64,000 bases of DNA, taken from NCBI RefSeq assembly GCF_002135435.1, contig NZ_NEGK01000015.1, positions 1 to 64,000 of the forward strand. The letters run 5' to 3'. Position numbers and translations under genes: made by a program. Below the pieces are notes generated by a model, which did no database searches, was not told the origin of the DNA, and saw only the letters and a program-made list of their open reading frames with translations. Shown here piece after piece: positions 46,473 to 54,868 of the stretch (its first letter is position 1; every line of letters starts with the position of its first letter). This DNA is from Acinetobacter sp. ANC 3813. GTDB taxonomy: Bacteria; Pseudomonadota; Gammaproteobacteria; Pseudomonadales; Moraxellaceae.

Positions 46473-46874
46473 ATGCATATTTTAAGAGTCCAAATGCCGC
46501 TCTCTTCAAAAAAAATATTCGAATTTGTCATTCTTGCCGTCATGGGGACTGCACTTTATATTGGAGTCACTTTGTACCGTGACTCCAATTATGAAAAAGC
46601 CGTACAGTCTCCAAATCAAATTCATCATTGCGGCAAATTTCTTGAGCGCACCAAAGTCGTACATGAGCTTTTTGGTGGTTCGGATCAAGTTGAATATCTT
46701 TATACCTTTGCAGATGAACTCGGTGTTTCATACAGCTTTACGGGGAGCAGACAAGTCATTAAACACCTTCCACGATTAACGAGCTTGCAGCCCAAACAGC
46801 CTATTTGTTTTCAATACACGCCTACTGCTCAAGATCGAAATGGACTATTCGCTACACTGACTAAAATTGAATAG
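46473..46874 (+). CDS. Small membrane-anchored protein, paralogue A
   Basis: The 133-aa protein has one N-terminal helix (about residues 14-35) and a small extracytoplasmic domain with two Cys: HHCGKFLERTKVV and PICFQYTP. It is 3 nt upstream of a gene encoding a related domain (same Cys spacing, same LP..(T/I)(S/T)L..(K/N)Q.(I/Y)C pattern). Alternative start ATG 46494. Function is unknown. Confidence 0.65.
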   Translation: MHILRVQMPLSSKKIFEFVILAVMGTALYIGVTLYRDSNYEKAVQSPNQIHHCGKFLERTKVVHELFGGSDQVEYLYTFADELGVSYSFTGSRQVIKHLPRLTSLQPKQPICFQYTPTAQDRNGLFATLTKIE

Positions 46875-46877
46875 AAC

Positions 46878-47333
46878 ATGTATTTAGACACCGCGTTATT
46901 TGTCATCGCCTTCTGTAGCCTAATCGTATTTGGCCTGCTGGCTTATGTATTAAAAATCAAGCAAGAAACGCAGGGCATCATGGTCATAATGATGTTTTTT
47001 GGCTATCTGTATGCTTATCTCTTCGGGCTGAATCTATATCGTGAAATGCGCTATCAAAAAGCGCTGGATTCACATCAGCAGCAGAGCCAATGTGCTAAAT
47101 TCATTAGGCATGTTCAATTTAATCACGGCAGGAAAGGATCCTATGAAACTGCCTATCAATTTCAAACCGGCCAATCCCAATTTATTGAATTTAATGGCGG
47201 CTTGCCTGCATTAAATCATGTTCCGCAAATCACGCAGCTAAAGCAAAACCAACGCTACTGTTTGCGCTATGCAGCAGATATTACAGACTGGAATGGGCGC
47301 TGGATGATAACAGCCCTTCAAGCAGAGTCATAA
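46878..47333 (+). CDS. Small membrane-anchored protein, paralogue B
   Basis: The 151-aa protein has two N-terminal helices (about 5-26 and 33-53) and an extracytoplasmic domain with QCAKFIRHVQF and PQITQLKQNQRYCLRYAADI, clearly related to the protein just upstream. The two form a tandem pair, almost certainly co-transcribed. Function is unknown. Confidence 0.65.
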   Translation: MYLDTALFVIAFCSLIVFGLLAYVLKIKQETQGIMVIMMFFGYLYAYLFGLNLYREMRYQKALDSHQQQSQCAKFIRHVQFNHGRKGSYETAYQFQTGQSQFIEFNGGLPALNHVPQITQLKQNQRYCLRYAADITDWNGRWMITALQAES

Positions 47334-47370
47334 AACTCATTCGGACAATACTGAACAAATGCAGCAGGCA

Positions 47371-47395
47371 AAAAAAAGGAGTCCGCAGGACTCCT
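47371..47395 (-). terminator. Minus-strand terminator downstream of the desaturase
   Basis: AGGAGTCC tgc GGACTCCT followed by TTTTTT on the minus strand. It ends either a long desaturase 3' untranslated region or the short transcript proposed from 47484. Confidence 0.8.
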
Positions 47396-47484
47396 ATAAA
47401 CCAAGAAATTACAGCGCTCGGTTATTTTTAAATGACCAGTGAAATATACAGCAGTTTATCGAAAGCCATTGGGCAGCTTCGATA
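47371..47484 (-). ncRNA. Candidate short transcript with a 13-codon ORF
   Basis: A TATGCT (47490-47495) sits at the same distance from the three-half-site element as the TATAGT of the desaturase promoter. A start near 47484 and the terminator at 47371 would give about 110 nt. It contains ATG at 47469 to TAA at 47428 (MAFDKLLYISLVI), with only a weak ribosome site. This is a prediction with no homologue known to me. Confidence 0.3.
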
Positions 47485-47516
47485 CTCACAGCATAAACAA
47501 TGCGTTCTGTAAAATA

Positions 47517-47555
47517 TTGACAATCGAATAACGAATTATTGACAATACACGACAA
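47517..47555. promoter_or_regulatory. AraC-type phased element, copy A
   Basis: TTGACAAT (47517), TTGACAA (47539, 22 bp later) and ACGACAA (47549, a further 10 bp). The same three elements at the same distances occur at 48246-48284. It lies just beyond the 3' end of the desaturase gene. Confidence 0.5.
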
Positions 47556-47575
47556 AACAGCAGCAAAAAAAATGC

Positions 47576-48193
47576 CTAAGCCATTACATTTTCTATATTT
47601 TTCACTTTATTTTCAACCCAATTTGCGGGACGGAAACGATTGACTGCGCTATTCAAAATATCGGATAAAACAGGCGGCAAAGCAATGCCGAGCGGATTGC
47701 GCTCTTGAAGTTCTGGCGATGAAATCACCCGCGTGCCCATCACATAATCAAACCAAGGCTTGGTCACACACCAGTTGGCATCCTGATTGGAATTCATATG
47801 ATGATCGTAGTGCCAAGGAATTTTTTTGCGTGCCCACTCTGGCTCTAAATGCGCGCGGCGGTGAATATAATAATAGTTGCCCGCTGCATAAAACACCGCC
47901 AAGCTCATGCCTTTGGAAACCGGATAAAACAGCGGCGCAAAGACACCGACAGCCACAGCCAAAGACAATACTTCATTTTGCGTACGCCAGTTTTTTAGAC
48001 CTTCCACATAGCCGAAATCTTCAAAATTGGTTTTGCGCACCTCACGGTGATGCTCCCAATGCGATTTCATATTGCTGGGCGATGGACTCCAGCGCGACTT
48101 TCCTGCCCGATGCGTGCCATGCAGAATATACTTATGCGCCACCCATTCAAATGCATTGGCAACCACTAAGCCTGCAATAAAACCCTTTAACAT
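47576..48193 (-). CDS. Membrane fatty acid hydroxylase/desaturase-type protein
   Basis: The 205-aa protein has the histidine clusters of the sterol desaturase/fatty acid hydroxylase superfamily: HKYILH (20-25), HWEHH (45-49), HRRAH and HYDHH. These bind a di-iron centre at the membrane. Three or so hydrophobic helices fit an integral membrane enzyme. GAGGGAG precedes ATG 48193; the frame continues to 48220. The substrate is unknown. It is divergent from an AraC regulator and probably controlled by it through the element at 48246. Confidence 0.83.
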   Translation of the reverse strand: MLKGFIAGLVVANAFEWVAHKYILHGTHRAGKSRWSPSPSNMKSHWEHHREVRKTNFEDFGYVEGLKNWRTQNEVLSLAVAVGVFAPLFYPVSKGMSLAVFYAAGNYYYIHRRAHLEPEWARKKIPWHYDHHMNSNQDANWCVTKPWFDYVMGTRVISSPELQERNPLGIALPPVLSDILNSAVNRFRPANWVENKVKNIENVMA

Positions 48194-48218
48194 GCGATTT
48201 TCTCCCTCTATTAAGGGC

Positions 48219-48284
48219 ACTATAGAGAATGTAAAAGACTAGATATTGACCGATTTTTTAAATATCATTGACAAATTACGACAA
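48219..48284 (-). promoter_or_regulatory. Desaturase promoter with AraC-type element, copy B
   Basis: On the minus strand -10 TATAGT (48219-48224) has no good -35. Instead the nearest half-site of the three-part element (TTGACC 48246, TTGACAA 48268, ACGACAA 48278 on the plus strand) overlaps the -35 position. This is the geometry of class II activation by AraC proteins. The element also covers the region just before the regulator gene's own start. Confidence 0.5.
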
Positions 48285-48301
48285 TACTCAAAAAACAAAA
48301 A

Positions 48302-49309
48302 ATGCAGCAGTTAAAGAATTACACTGGATCCGTCTATGGCGGGCTGGGCCATTTGCTCTATGCTTTTTATACGGCTCAAGGACTAGCGATCCCTGAACAG
48401 CTGGAACGCATTCAAAATTTAGAGCGCTTTGATTACATCATTTGGCGCAACCTTTTAATGACCTTAGATAACCAGCTGCAGCGCCCAGCGCTGGGTTTAG
48501 AAATTGCAGAATATGTCCAGCCTAAACATCTTGGCATTATTGCCTATATTGCCATGTCCTGTGAAAATTTAGGCGAGGCGCTGCACCGCTATCACGATTT
48601 TCATCGGCTGGTATATGACGGCTCGCCTTTGCAGGTCCATGCACAAGATGATGTGCTGTGCATCCGCTGGTCAGACCTGCCAAAAAATATGGCCACACAG
48701 CTGACGGATGAAGTTGCCATAGCCATTATGGTGGGTTTTTTAAAGCATTTTATGGACTTTAGAGACATTAGCCTGCATGAAGTGCATTTTCAAAATCCAG
48801 CACCCAAGCATGTCGCGCTGTATGAACAATACTTCCGCTGCAAAGTACGTTTTTCCCAGCCCTGTTCGCAAGTGCTGATGCCCATTCAAGAGCTGTCTAA
48901 ACCTTTTTTGCAAGGCGATCAGACCTTGCAGATGCTGCTGACCCAGCAGGCCAATTCGCTCTTGGAAAAACTGCCCAACACCACACAAACCGATCAGCGC
49001 CTGCAACAGGCGATTTTATCGGGTTTGCAGAAAAACTTATTTCAAATTGAACATGTTGCCAGCCAGCTGAATATTTCTGTACGGCAGCTGCAGCGTCATT
49101 TGCAGCAGCAAGGCACGTCTTATCAGCAGCGTATGCAGGAAATCCGCTGCATGATGGCGGAAGAATATTTGCGCGACCCGCATCTGAGCCTGCATGAAAT
49201 TTCGCTGCTGCTGGGCTATTCAGAACAAAGCGCTTTTCAGCGCGCCTTTAAACAATGGCAGCAGCAGACCCCGCAGCAATGGCGGCAGCGCAATCTGCAG
49301 TCGGGTTAA
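48302..49309 (+). CDS. AraC-family transcriptional regulator
   Basis: The 335-aa protein has an N-terminal ligand-binding domain of the OruR/ArcR-like type (about 20-200). A C-terminal double helix-turn-helix follows (about 230-330; HVASQLNISVRQLQRHLQQQ, then LSLHEISLLLGYSEQSAFQRAFKQW, the AraC signature). No ribosome site is obvious before ATG 48302. Divergence from the desaturase gene and the repeated half-sites suggest it activates that gene in response to an unknown ligand, possibly a lipid. Confidence 0.88.
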   Translation: MQQLKNYTGSVYGGLGHLLYAFYTAQGLAIPEQLERIQNLERFDYIIWRNLLMTLDNQLQRPALGLEIAEYVQPKHLGIIAYIAMSCENLGEALHRYHDFHRLVYDGSPLQVHAQDDVLCIRWSDLPKNMATQLTDEVAIAIMVGFLKHFMDFRDISLHEVHFQNPAPKHVALYEQYFRCKVRFSQPCSQVLMPIQELSKPFLQGDQTLQMLLTQQANSLLEKLPNTTQTDQRLQQAILSGLQKNLFQIEHVASQLNISVRQLQRHLQQQGTSYQQRMQEIRCMMAEEYLRDPHLSLHEISLLLGYSEQSAFQRAFKQWQQQTPQQWRQRNLQSG

Positions 49310-49417
49310 CTTTATTTACTATAATGCTCTTGTTTTGAACAATTATTCATCATAAAAGTTTAAAAGTTAATTTTCTTACCTAAAACAACAGCTAAAAATA
49401 ACATTACTGGAGCATTT

Positions 49418-50104
49418 ATGAATAAATACATTGCAGAACTTATCGGTACATTTTGGCTCGTCTTTGGCGGCTGCGGCAGCGCAGTACTGGCGGCGGCTTT
49501 TCCTGAACTCGGCATTGGTTTTGCGGGCGTATCGCTGGCTTTCGGTTTAACGGTACTTACTGGAGCTTATGCGCTGGGCCATATTTCAGGCGGACATTTC
49601 AACCCTGCTGTCAGCATTGGCTTATGGGCAGGCGGACGCTTCGGCAGCAAAGACCTCGTTCCTTATATTATTTCCCAAGTGATTGGCGCGACACTGGCCG
49701 CTTGGGTGCTGTATTTAATTTTCAGCGGACAGGCAGGTTTCAGCGGTACGGGCGGTTTTGCCACAAACGGCTTTGCAGAACTATCTCCGGGCAAGTATTC
49801 CATGATGTCTGCATTGATTATTGAGGTCGTGCTGACCGCCATGTTCCTCATCATCATTATGGGCGCGACAGATAAACGGGCGCCTGCGGGCTTTGCGCCA
49901 ATCGCCATTGGTTTGGCTTTAACCTTGATCCACTTAATCAGTATTCCAGTGACCAATACCTCTGTAAACCCTGCGCGAAGCACAGGTGTAGCCTTCTTTG
50001 CAGAAACGGCTGCGCTAAGCCAATTGTGGCTGTTCTGGGTTGCGCCAATTGTTGGTGCAGTCATTGGTGCTGTGATTTATAAATTTACCGCCAAAGAAGA
50101 ATAA
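49418..50104 (+). CDS. aqpZ: Aquaporin Z
   Basis: The 228-aa water channel has six helices and both NPA boxes, [11 protein letters not shown] (about 62-72) and [13 protein letters not shown] (about 186-198). The opening [25 protein letters not shown] matches AqpZ. TGGAG lies upstream of the ATG. Confidence 0.95.
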   Translation: MNKYIAELIGTFWLVFGGCGSAVLAAAFPELGIGFAGVSLAFGLTVLTGAYALGHISGGHFNPAVSIGLWAGGRFGSKDLVPYIISQVIGATLAAWVLYLIFSGQAGFSGTGGFATNGFAELSPGKYSMMSALIIEVVLTAMFLIIIMGATDKRAPAGFAPIAIGLALTLIHLISIPVTNTSVNPARSTGVAFFAETAALSQLWLFWVAPIVGAVIGAVIYKFTAKEE

Positions 50105-50143
50105 GCATACCTTCAGACGCATTGCATTCATGCACTGAACAAT

Positions 50144-50176
50144 AAAAAAAAGCGCCATGGATTGCGCTTTTTTTTT
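50144..50176. terminator. Terminator after aqpZ (bidirectional)
   Basis: A7-GCGC/GCGC-T9 with an 8-nt loop. Confidence 0.8.
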
Positions 50177-50205
50177 ATTGACTCATCACGGGCTTTAAAC
50201 ACCGT

Positions 50206-50451
50206 TCAAAGAAACGGGTTTTCAACTTCGCCGCTTTGCTCACGCTCTACCGCTTCGGGCAAGTCCGCAGTATTTTCTAAAGCTGTCACCACATCATTGA
50301 GCAAAGCCTGCAGCGCTTTCGCCGCTTTTAAACCCGCCTGATCTTTGGTCAGCTGTAAATTGCCAGACAGACTGACGCAGTCCGTGTCATTTTCTACGGT
50401 TAAATCATGGATGGCATGTGATTCCGTGCCGTTTTCATAAGGCTTAAACAT
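50206..50451 (-). CDS. Small acidic hypothetical protein
   Basis: The 81-aa product starts MFKPYENGTESHAIHDL, has a predicted helix around KDQAGLKAAKALQALLNDVVTAL, and an acidic C-terminus. The codon pattern supports a real gene. No domain is recognised. The longer frame to 50496 begins in AT/GC-mixed non-coding sequence and lacks a site. Confidence 0.6.
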   Translation of the reverse strand: MFKPYENGTESHAIHDLTVENDTDCVSLSGNLQLTKDQAGLKAAKALQALLNDVVTALENTADLPEAVEREQSGEVENPFL

Positions 50452-50511
50452 GGTTTTCTCTGGTCTTGTTGTTATCAAATGAGGGGGTCCCCTCATCCTA
50501 ATGCATGCACA

Positions 50512-51594
50512 TTATTTCAACAACTGTAAAATATACTGCAGCAGCGCCTCAATCAGCTGTTTCACAATCGCATCTTGTGTTGCTGTATCTACGCCAGAAG
50601 CATTGCCTTGTGTTTGAGATGCCGAGCTGCCGTTTGGCTTAAACTCTTTTTGCATCGCCTGCAGCGCGCTGTTGTCGACATCTTCCGCGCATTGGCTTTC
50701 TGCATCCCAATGTGAATATTCAATAGGTTTGGCCGCTTTCACTGCAGTGGCTTTCAAAGGCAAATTATAGGTATTGCGCTTTTGCTCTTCCGTCAGCTGC
50801 GGAAATAGGTTGATGCCCAGCTGCTCTTCCAGATAGCAGACGCTCACCACTTTCACCTGCAGTGAATTATTATTGGGCGCGTAATAAGCGCCGATTGCGC
50901 CCGTTTTCGGCATATAGACCGCTTTATAGGTTGCTGTCGGCACAATCACGCCTTTACCAATGGTCTTCAGCTTTTTACCGCTGAAAACAGGCCCTGTCAC
51001 GACATATACATCCTGCTTCTGCTTGGTCACCAGCGCACGGGTGGCCTCTTCAAGCTCACGCCAAACCTGCTGATTGTTCTTTGGCGCTTGCGGCACCATA
51101 TTGGCCAATGAAAAACTGTCAAACTGAGCAGCAGTATTCGGCATATCCGCATTTGGCGCCATATGGCCGCGGTCATAGCCTGAAGCGCGGTAATCCGACA
51201 GCATGGCGCGGTGCGCACTGTCTACACGGCTTTCTTCATGAAAGTTGTCTTCACGCGGAATTTTCTGGCTGAGCCGCTCTGGGGTTAAGGCTTCCGCCAC
51301 CCACAGCGGGGTTTTCGAGACCCCAGAATACATTACATTAAAGCCATTAAAACACAGCGGATAACTGTGCTTATTCAGGCTGTCTTTCATTAAATATGGA
51401 GGAACATCGCGGTAAAACTGATCGAGGCAAGCCGTATTGGACGGTGCGGCTTTCGCGACAAATTGCTGAATTTTTTCCTGCCCAAAAGCAAAGGCAAAAC
51501 TTCCGGCGGCCACCAAGCCTAACAGCATTTTGACACCATTTTGATTCATTAACTGGGTCAAAATATTCCCTGAACTGCTTTTCTTTTTGGCCAT
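50512..51594 (-). CDS. DNA/RNA non-specific endonuclease (NUC1 family)
   Basis: The 360-aa protein has an N-terminal helix (VKMLLGLVAAGSFAFAF), so it is exported or membrane-anchored. A NUC1-type nuclease domain (about 85-265) carries the DRGH active-site motif (SGYDRGHMAPNAD) and the metal-binding Asn segment (LANMVPQAPKNNQQVWRELE). The C-terminal tail is Gln/Ser-rich. It probably degrades nucleic acid outside the cytoplasm. Start ATG 51594; a GTG one codon earlier is possible. Confidence 0.87.
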   Translation of the reverse strand: MAKKKSSSGNILTQLMNQNGVKMLLGLVAAGSFAFAFGQEKIQQFVAKAAPSNTACLDQFYRDVPPYLMKDSLNKHSYPLCFNGFNVMYSGVSKTPLWVAEALTPERLSQKIPREDNFHEESRVDSAHRAMLSDYRASGYDRGHMAPNADMPNTAAQFDSFSLANMVPQAPKNNQQVWRELEEATRALVTKQKQDVYVVTGPVFSGKKLKTIGKGVIVPTATYKAVYMPKTGAIGAYYAPNNNSLQVKVVSVCYLEEQLGINLFPQLTEEQKRNTYNLPLKATAVKAAKPIEYSHWDAESQCAEDVDNSALQAMQKEFKPNGSSASQTQGNASGVDTATQDAIVKQLIEALLQYILQLLK

Positions 51595-51863
51595 CACTTA
51601 CAACATTAGTATTTAAAAAGAACTATTTTTCACGAGCTTAGCAAGCACTTGATATGAAGTATATGGATTTTCTATTGCGTTGATTAACAAATACACAGAA
51701 GTTGTCCAACAATACAGCAGTCGGTGTAACAAATTGTCGCGCATGTGCGCCCTTTTCTGTGTGCAATTGGAGCCTTTGCGTATGTTTCGTTGAAAACAGC
51801 AAAATAACTATGACAAGGTAAGGTCACACAAACAGCTAAAAATATTAAGATTTAGGAGCCACT

Positions 51864-52436
51864 ATGCCTTTTCAAGCTAAAGTTCTCGCTTTGGGTTTTA
51901 TCAGCAGCCTCATGAGTGCAGCCGCAATGGCGGAGCCGCCCCTTCAGCTAGGTGATACCTTAGAAAGCCTGTCTCAAGTGAAAGTATCAACGACAGTCAA
52001 TGGTCAGCCAGGCTCTATTGAGGAACTGGCTGCCAGCGGTCAAATTCGAGTGGTTCAGGTGCAGGCGCCTGCTGCAGGCAGTGAAGCCGCTTCTGCTGAC
52101 CCAAATGCGCTGGCTGCTGAACAGCCAAATGCAGACTTGGCTGCGCAGCAGGCAGGAGCAGATTCTGAAAATTTAGCCGCAGCGCAAGATGCCCAAAACA
52201 CCCTGAATCAAGAACAAACAGCGGCCCAAGCTCAAGCGCCTGCCATTGAAAATGGCAATGTAGCAACGCTGAGCGCACCATCCCTCGCTTCATCTGCGGA
52301 TGCACCCGTCAATGCTGATGTACCTGCAGCAACTGAAGCGGCATTAAGCGCTGCGCCTGAAGCGCCAGCTGCGGACAGTGAAATTCAAGCATCTCCAGAA
52401 GCCCCAGAAGCTTCGGCTGATCCAGCGGCACAATAA
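51864..52436 (+). CDS. Exported Ala-rich hypothetical protein
   Basis: The 190-aa protein has a signal peptide (cleavage likely after AMA, residue 23), a short ordered part (EPPLQLGDTLESLSQVKVST to about residue 70), and then a long disordered Ala/Glu/Pro/Gln-rich tail. GGAG precedes the ATG. Function is unknown; composition suggests a periplasmic or surface protein. Confidence 0.7.
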   Translation: MPFQAKVLALGFISSLMSAAAMAEPPLQLGDTLESLSQVKVSTTVNGQPGSIEELAASGQIRVVQVQAPAAGSEAASADPNALAAEQPNADLAAQQAGADSENLAAAQDAQNTLNQEQTAAQAQAPAIENGNVATLSAPSLASSADAPVNADVPAATEAALSAAPEAPAADSEIQASPEAPEASADPAAQ

Positions 52437-52481
52437 CAGCCATTGAAGCTGATATTAAACATACCTAACCCAACACAAGAC

Positions 52482-52513
52482 AAAAAAAACCAGAGATCAA
52501 CTCTGGTTTTTTT
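52482..52513 (+). terminator. Terminator
   Basis: A8-CCAGAG atcaa CTCTGG-T7. Confidence 0.9.
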
Positions 52514-52588
52514 ATTTGCTCAGCCTAGATGAAACAGCTGTTCAAGCAATGCATATTTGCCTGCCGAACAGCTGCCTCAGCCAGCGCT

Positions 52589-54469
52589 TTAAATTTCAAT
52601 CTGACTGCCCAGCTCCACCACACGGTTGGTTGGGATCTGATAAAAGTCACTCACAGGACTGGTATTTCGCTGCATGGAAATAAACAATTTTTCACGCCAC
52701 GGCGCCATGCCCTCCCCCAAGGTATGAATGATGCGGTCACGCGAAATAAAGAAACTGATTTGCATTAAGTCATAATCGAAACCCAGTTCGGCATAGGCTT
52801 TTTCCAAAGCGGCTGGAATATTCGGCTGGTCTTTGAAACCATAATCCAGCGTAATGCGGTAAAAGCGCTCATCCAGTTTTTCGACACGGCAGCGCTCGGC
52901 ATCAGACACATAGGGGATGTCGCGTGTCATGACCGTGACCATAATATTGCGCTCATGCAGCACTTTATTGTGCTTAATATTATGCAGCATGGCATGCGGC
53001 ACAATATTAGGCGTCCCTGTGAGGAATACAGCATCGCCTGGCACAAATTTGGTTTCATTGCTGAAGCCAATACTCTTGATGAACAGATCAATCGGCAATG
53101 AATCTTTTTCCAAACGGTTAAACACCAGCGCCCGACCATCTTTCCAGGTCATTAAGATGGTAAACAGCGCCGCGCCGATTAAAATTGGCACCCATCCGCC
53201 TGAAAGGATTTTCAGAGAAGTCGAAGCGACAAAAATGAAATCCAGCAGCAAGAATGGCGCAGCGAAAATCGCGACTTTCCATAGCGGCCAGCGCCATAAG
53301 CCATAGGCCAATACTGAAATCAGAATCGTGCCGCACAGCATGGTCATTGTTACGGCAACACCATAAGCGCTGGCTAAGTTTTCGCTGTTTTCAAACAGCA
53401 GAATTAAAATCAGCACAGAGATGTACAGCGTCCAGTTAATGAACGGCAAATAGATTTGGCCGCGCTCTACATCTGAGGTATGGCGCACAGCCAAACGCGG
53501 CAAATAGCGCAGCTGAATCGCCTGATTGACCATAGAAAATACACCGGTAATCACCGCTTGCGAGGCAATGACTGCGGCAGCTGTTGCTAAGCCAATCATT
53601 GGATACAGCGCCCATTCAGGAATCTGCATATAAAATGGGTTCGCCAGTGCATCCGGGTTGCGCAGCAGCAATGCGCCCTGTCCCGCATAGCTCAGCAGCA
53701 GGCACGGCAGCACCACTATAAACCACGCTAAACGGATGGGCAGGCGGCCAAAATGGCCCATATCCGCATATAAAGCTTCACCGCCAGTCATGGTCAGAAT
53801 CACCGCGCCCATAGTCAAAAAGGCCACATAAGGCTGATTGACCACGAAGCTGAAGGCCCAATACGGATTAACCATCAGCAGCACATGCGGCGTCTGCAGA
53901 ATGCTCCATAAGCCAAAAAAGCCGATCGATAAAAACCACAGCATGGTGATTGGGCCAAAGAATTTTCCCATGGTGCCTGTACCGTGGCGCTGCACTAAGA
54001 ACAGCCCTGTCAAAATACCAATCGACAAAGGTTCCAGCCACTGGTTAAAGATAGGCGTCGCAATGCTTAAGCCTTCGATGGCCGACAGTACGGAAATGGC
54101 GGGAGTAATGATGCCGTCACCAAAGAACAGCGACGCGCCGATAAAGCCCAATGCAATTAAATAGACTTTTTTCTTGTCACTGATCAGGGTGGTCCGCAGA
54201 TTTAATGCCAGCAGCGACATAATGCCGCCTTCACCATTGTTGTCTGCGCGCATGATAATCGTGACGTATTTGAAACTGATGGACAGCATCATGCACCAGA
54301 AAATCAGTGACAGGATCCCCAGCACCGACGCTTCTGATATGGCTAGATGCGCCGTGAGGAAGCATTGACGCAGCGCATATAATGGACTGGTGCCAATGTC
54401 TCCGAATACCACACCTAAGGCTGCTAAGGTGATAGCAGGAAGTGCGGCTTTTTGTGCAGTGCTTTGCAT
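52589..54469 (-). CDS. kup: Low-affinity potassium transporter Kup
   Basis: The 626-aa proton/potassium symporter has about twelve membrane helices in residues 15-430 ([20 protein letters not shown] at the N-terminus and [14 protein letters not shown] are family signatures), with a cytoplasmic C-terminal domain (about 450-626). The length is normal for Kup. Upstream on the opposite strand is tRNA-Ser, with divergent promoters in a short gap. Confidence 0.96.
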   Translation of the reverse strand: MQSTAQKAALPAITLAALGVVFGDIGTSPLYALRQCFLTAHLAISEASVLGILSLIFWCMMLSISFKYVTIIMRADNNGEGGIMSLLALNLRTTLISDKKKVYLIALGFIGASLFFGDGIITPAISVLSAIEGLSIATPIFNQWLEPLSIGILTGLFLVQRHGTGTMGKFFGPITMLWFLSIGFFGLWSILQTPHVLLMVNPYWAFSFVVNQPYVAFLTMGAVILTMTGGEALYADMGHFGRLPIRLAWFIVVLPCLLLSYAGQGALLLRNPDALANPFYMQIPEWALYPMIGLATAAAVIASQAVITGVFSMVNQAIQLRYLPRLAVRHTSDVERGQIYLPFINWTLYISVLILILLFENSENLASAYGVAVTMTMLCGTILISVLAYGLWRWPLWKVAIFAAPFLLLDFIFVASTSLKILSGGWVPILIGAALFTILMTWKDGRALVFNRLEKDSLPIDLFIKSIGFSNETKFVPGDAVFLTGTPNIVPHAMLHNIKHNKVLHERNIMVTVMTRDIPYVSDAERCRVEKLDERFYRITLDYGFKDQPNIPAALEKAYAELGFDYDLMQISFFISRDRIIHTLGEGMAPWREKLFISMQRNTSPVSDFYQIPTNRVVELGSQIEI

Positions 54470-54551
54470 ATTATTGTCTTCAATTTTAGACAGTATTTTT
54501 GCAAATCATATCACCACCTTAAAAGTTTTTCTCTAAATCAATTGTTTCAGC

Positions 54552-54580
54552 TTGGCAGTCTGTTTTTTTTTGGGTATTAT
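54552..54580 (+). promoter_or_regulatory. Promoter of tRNA-Ser
   Basis: TTGGCA (54552-54557), 17-nt spacer, TATTAT (54575-54580), each 5 of 6 to consensus. The tRNA begins 15 nt after the -10. Confidence 0.7.
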
Positions 54581-54594
54581 CCACCGCGCAATAT

Positions 54595-54684
54595 GGTGAG
54601 GTGTCCGAGTGGCTTAAGGAGCACGCCTGGAAAGTGTGTATACGTTTGCGCGTATCGAGGGTTCGAATCCCTCTCTCACCGCCA
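54595..54684 (+). tRNA. tRNA-Ser (GGA), island insertion site
   Basis: GGTGAGG...CTCACC with an encoded GCCA end, a long variable arm, and anticodon loop CTGGAAA (anticodon GGA). The 3' end is the usual target of the P4-type integrase encoded just downstream, so attL is inferred at its 3' end. The matching far end is not in this window. Confidence 0.95.
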
Positions 54685-54716
54685 GCATTCATTCCAAAGA
54701 TGTCCAGTGGAATACG

Positions 54717-54751
54717 AAAAAGCTTAAATCCAAAGGGTTTAGGCTTTTTTT
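54717..54751 (+). terminator. Terminator after tRNA-Ser
   Basis: AAGCTTAAATCC/GGGTTTAGGCTT (G-T pairs included) followed by seven Ts. Confidence 0.75.
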
Positions 54752-54807
54752 GTTATTCCAAGGAATCCTACCGTATCCATTGCAATCCCTCATATGCTGG
54801 GGGATAA

Positions 54808-54846
54808 TTGGGGGACGAATTTTCTATGCTGTTTTTCGTCCCCCAA
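54808..54846. repeat. Perfect 12-bp inverted repeat before the integrase gene
   Basis: TTGGGGGACGAA and TTCGTCCCCCAA around a 15-nt centre, ending 22 nt before the integrase ATG. Another GGGGGATAA lies just upstream at 54799. It may be an integrase or repressor binding site controlling int. Confidence 0.65.
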
Positions 54847-54868
54847 ATTTGCACGGATACCATTTAAA

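Noticed and set aside
46286-46543. Minus-strand 85-aa hydrophobic ORF
   Set aside because: It covers the hisF 3' end, its terminator and the next gene's start; a shadow reading.
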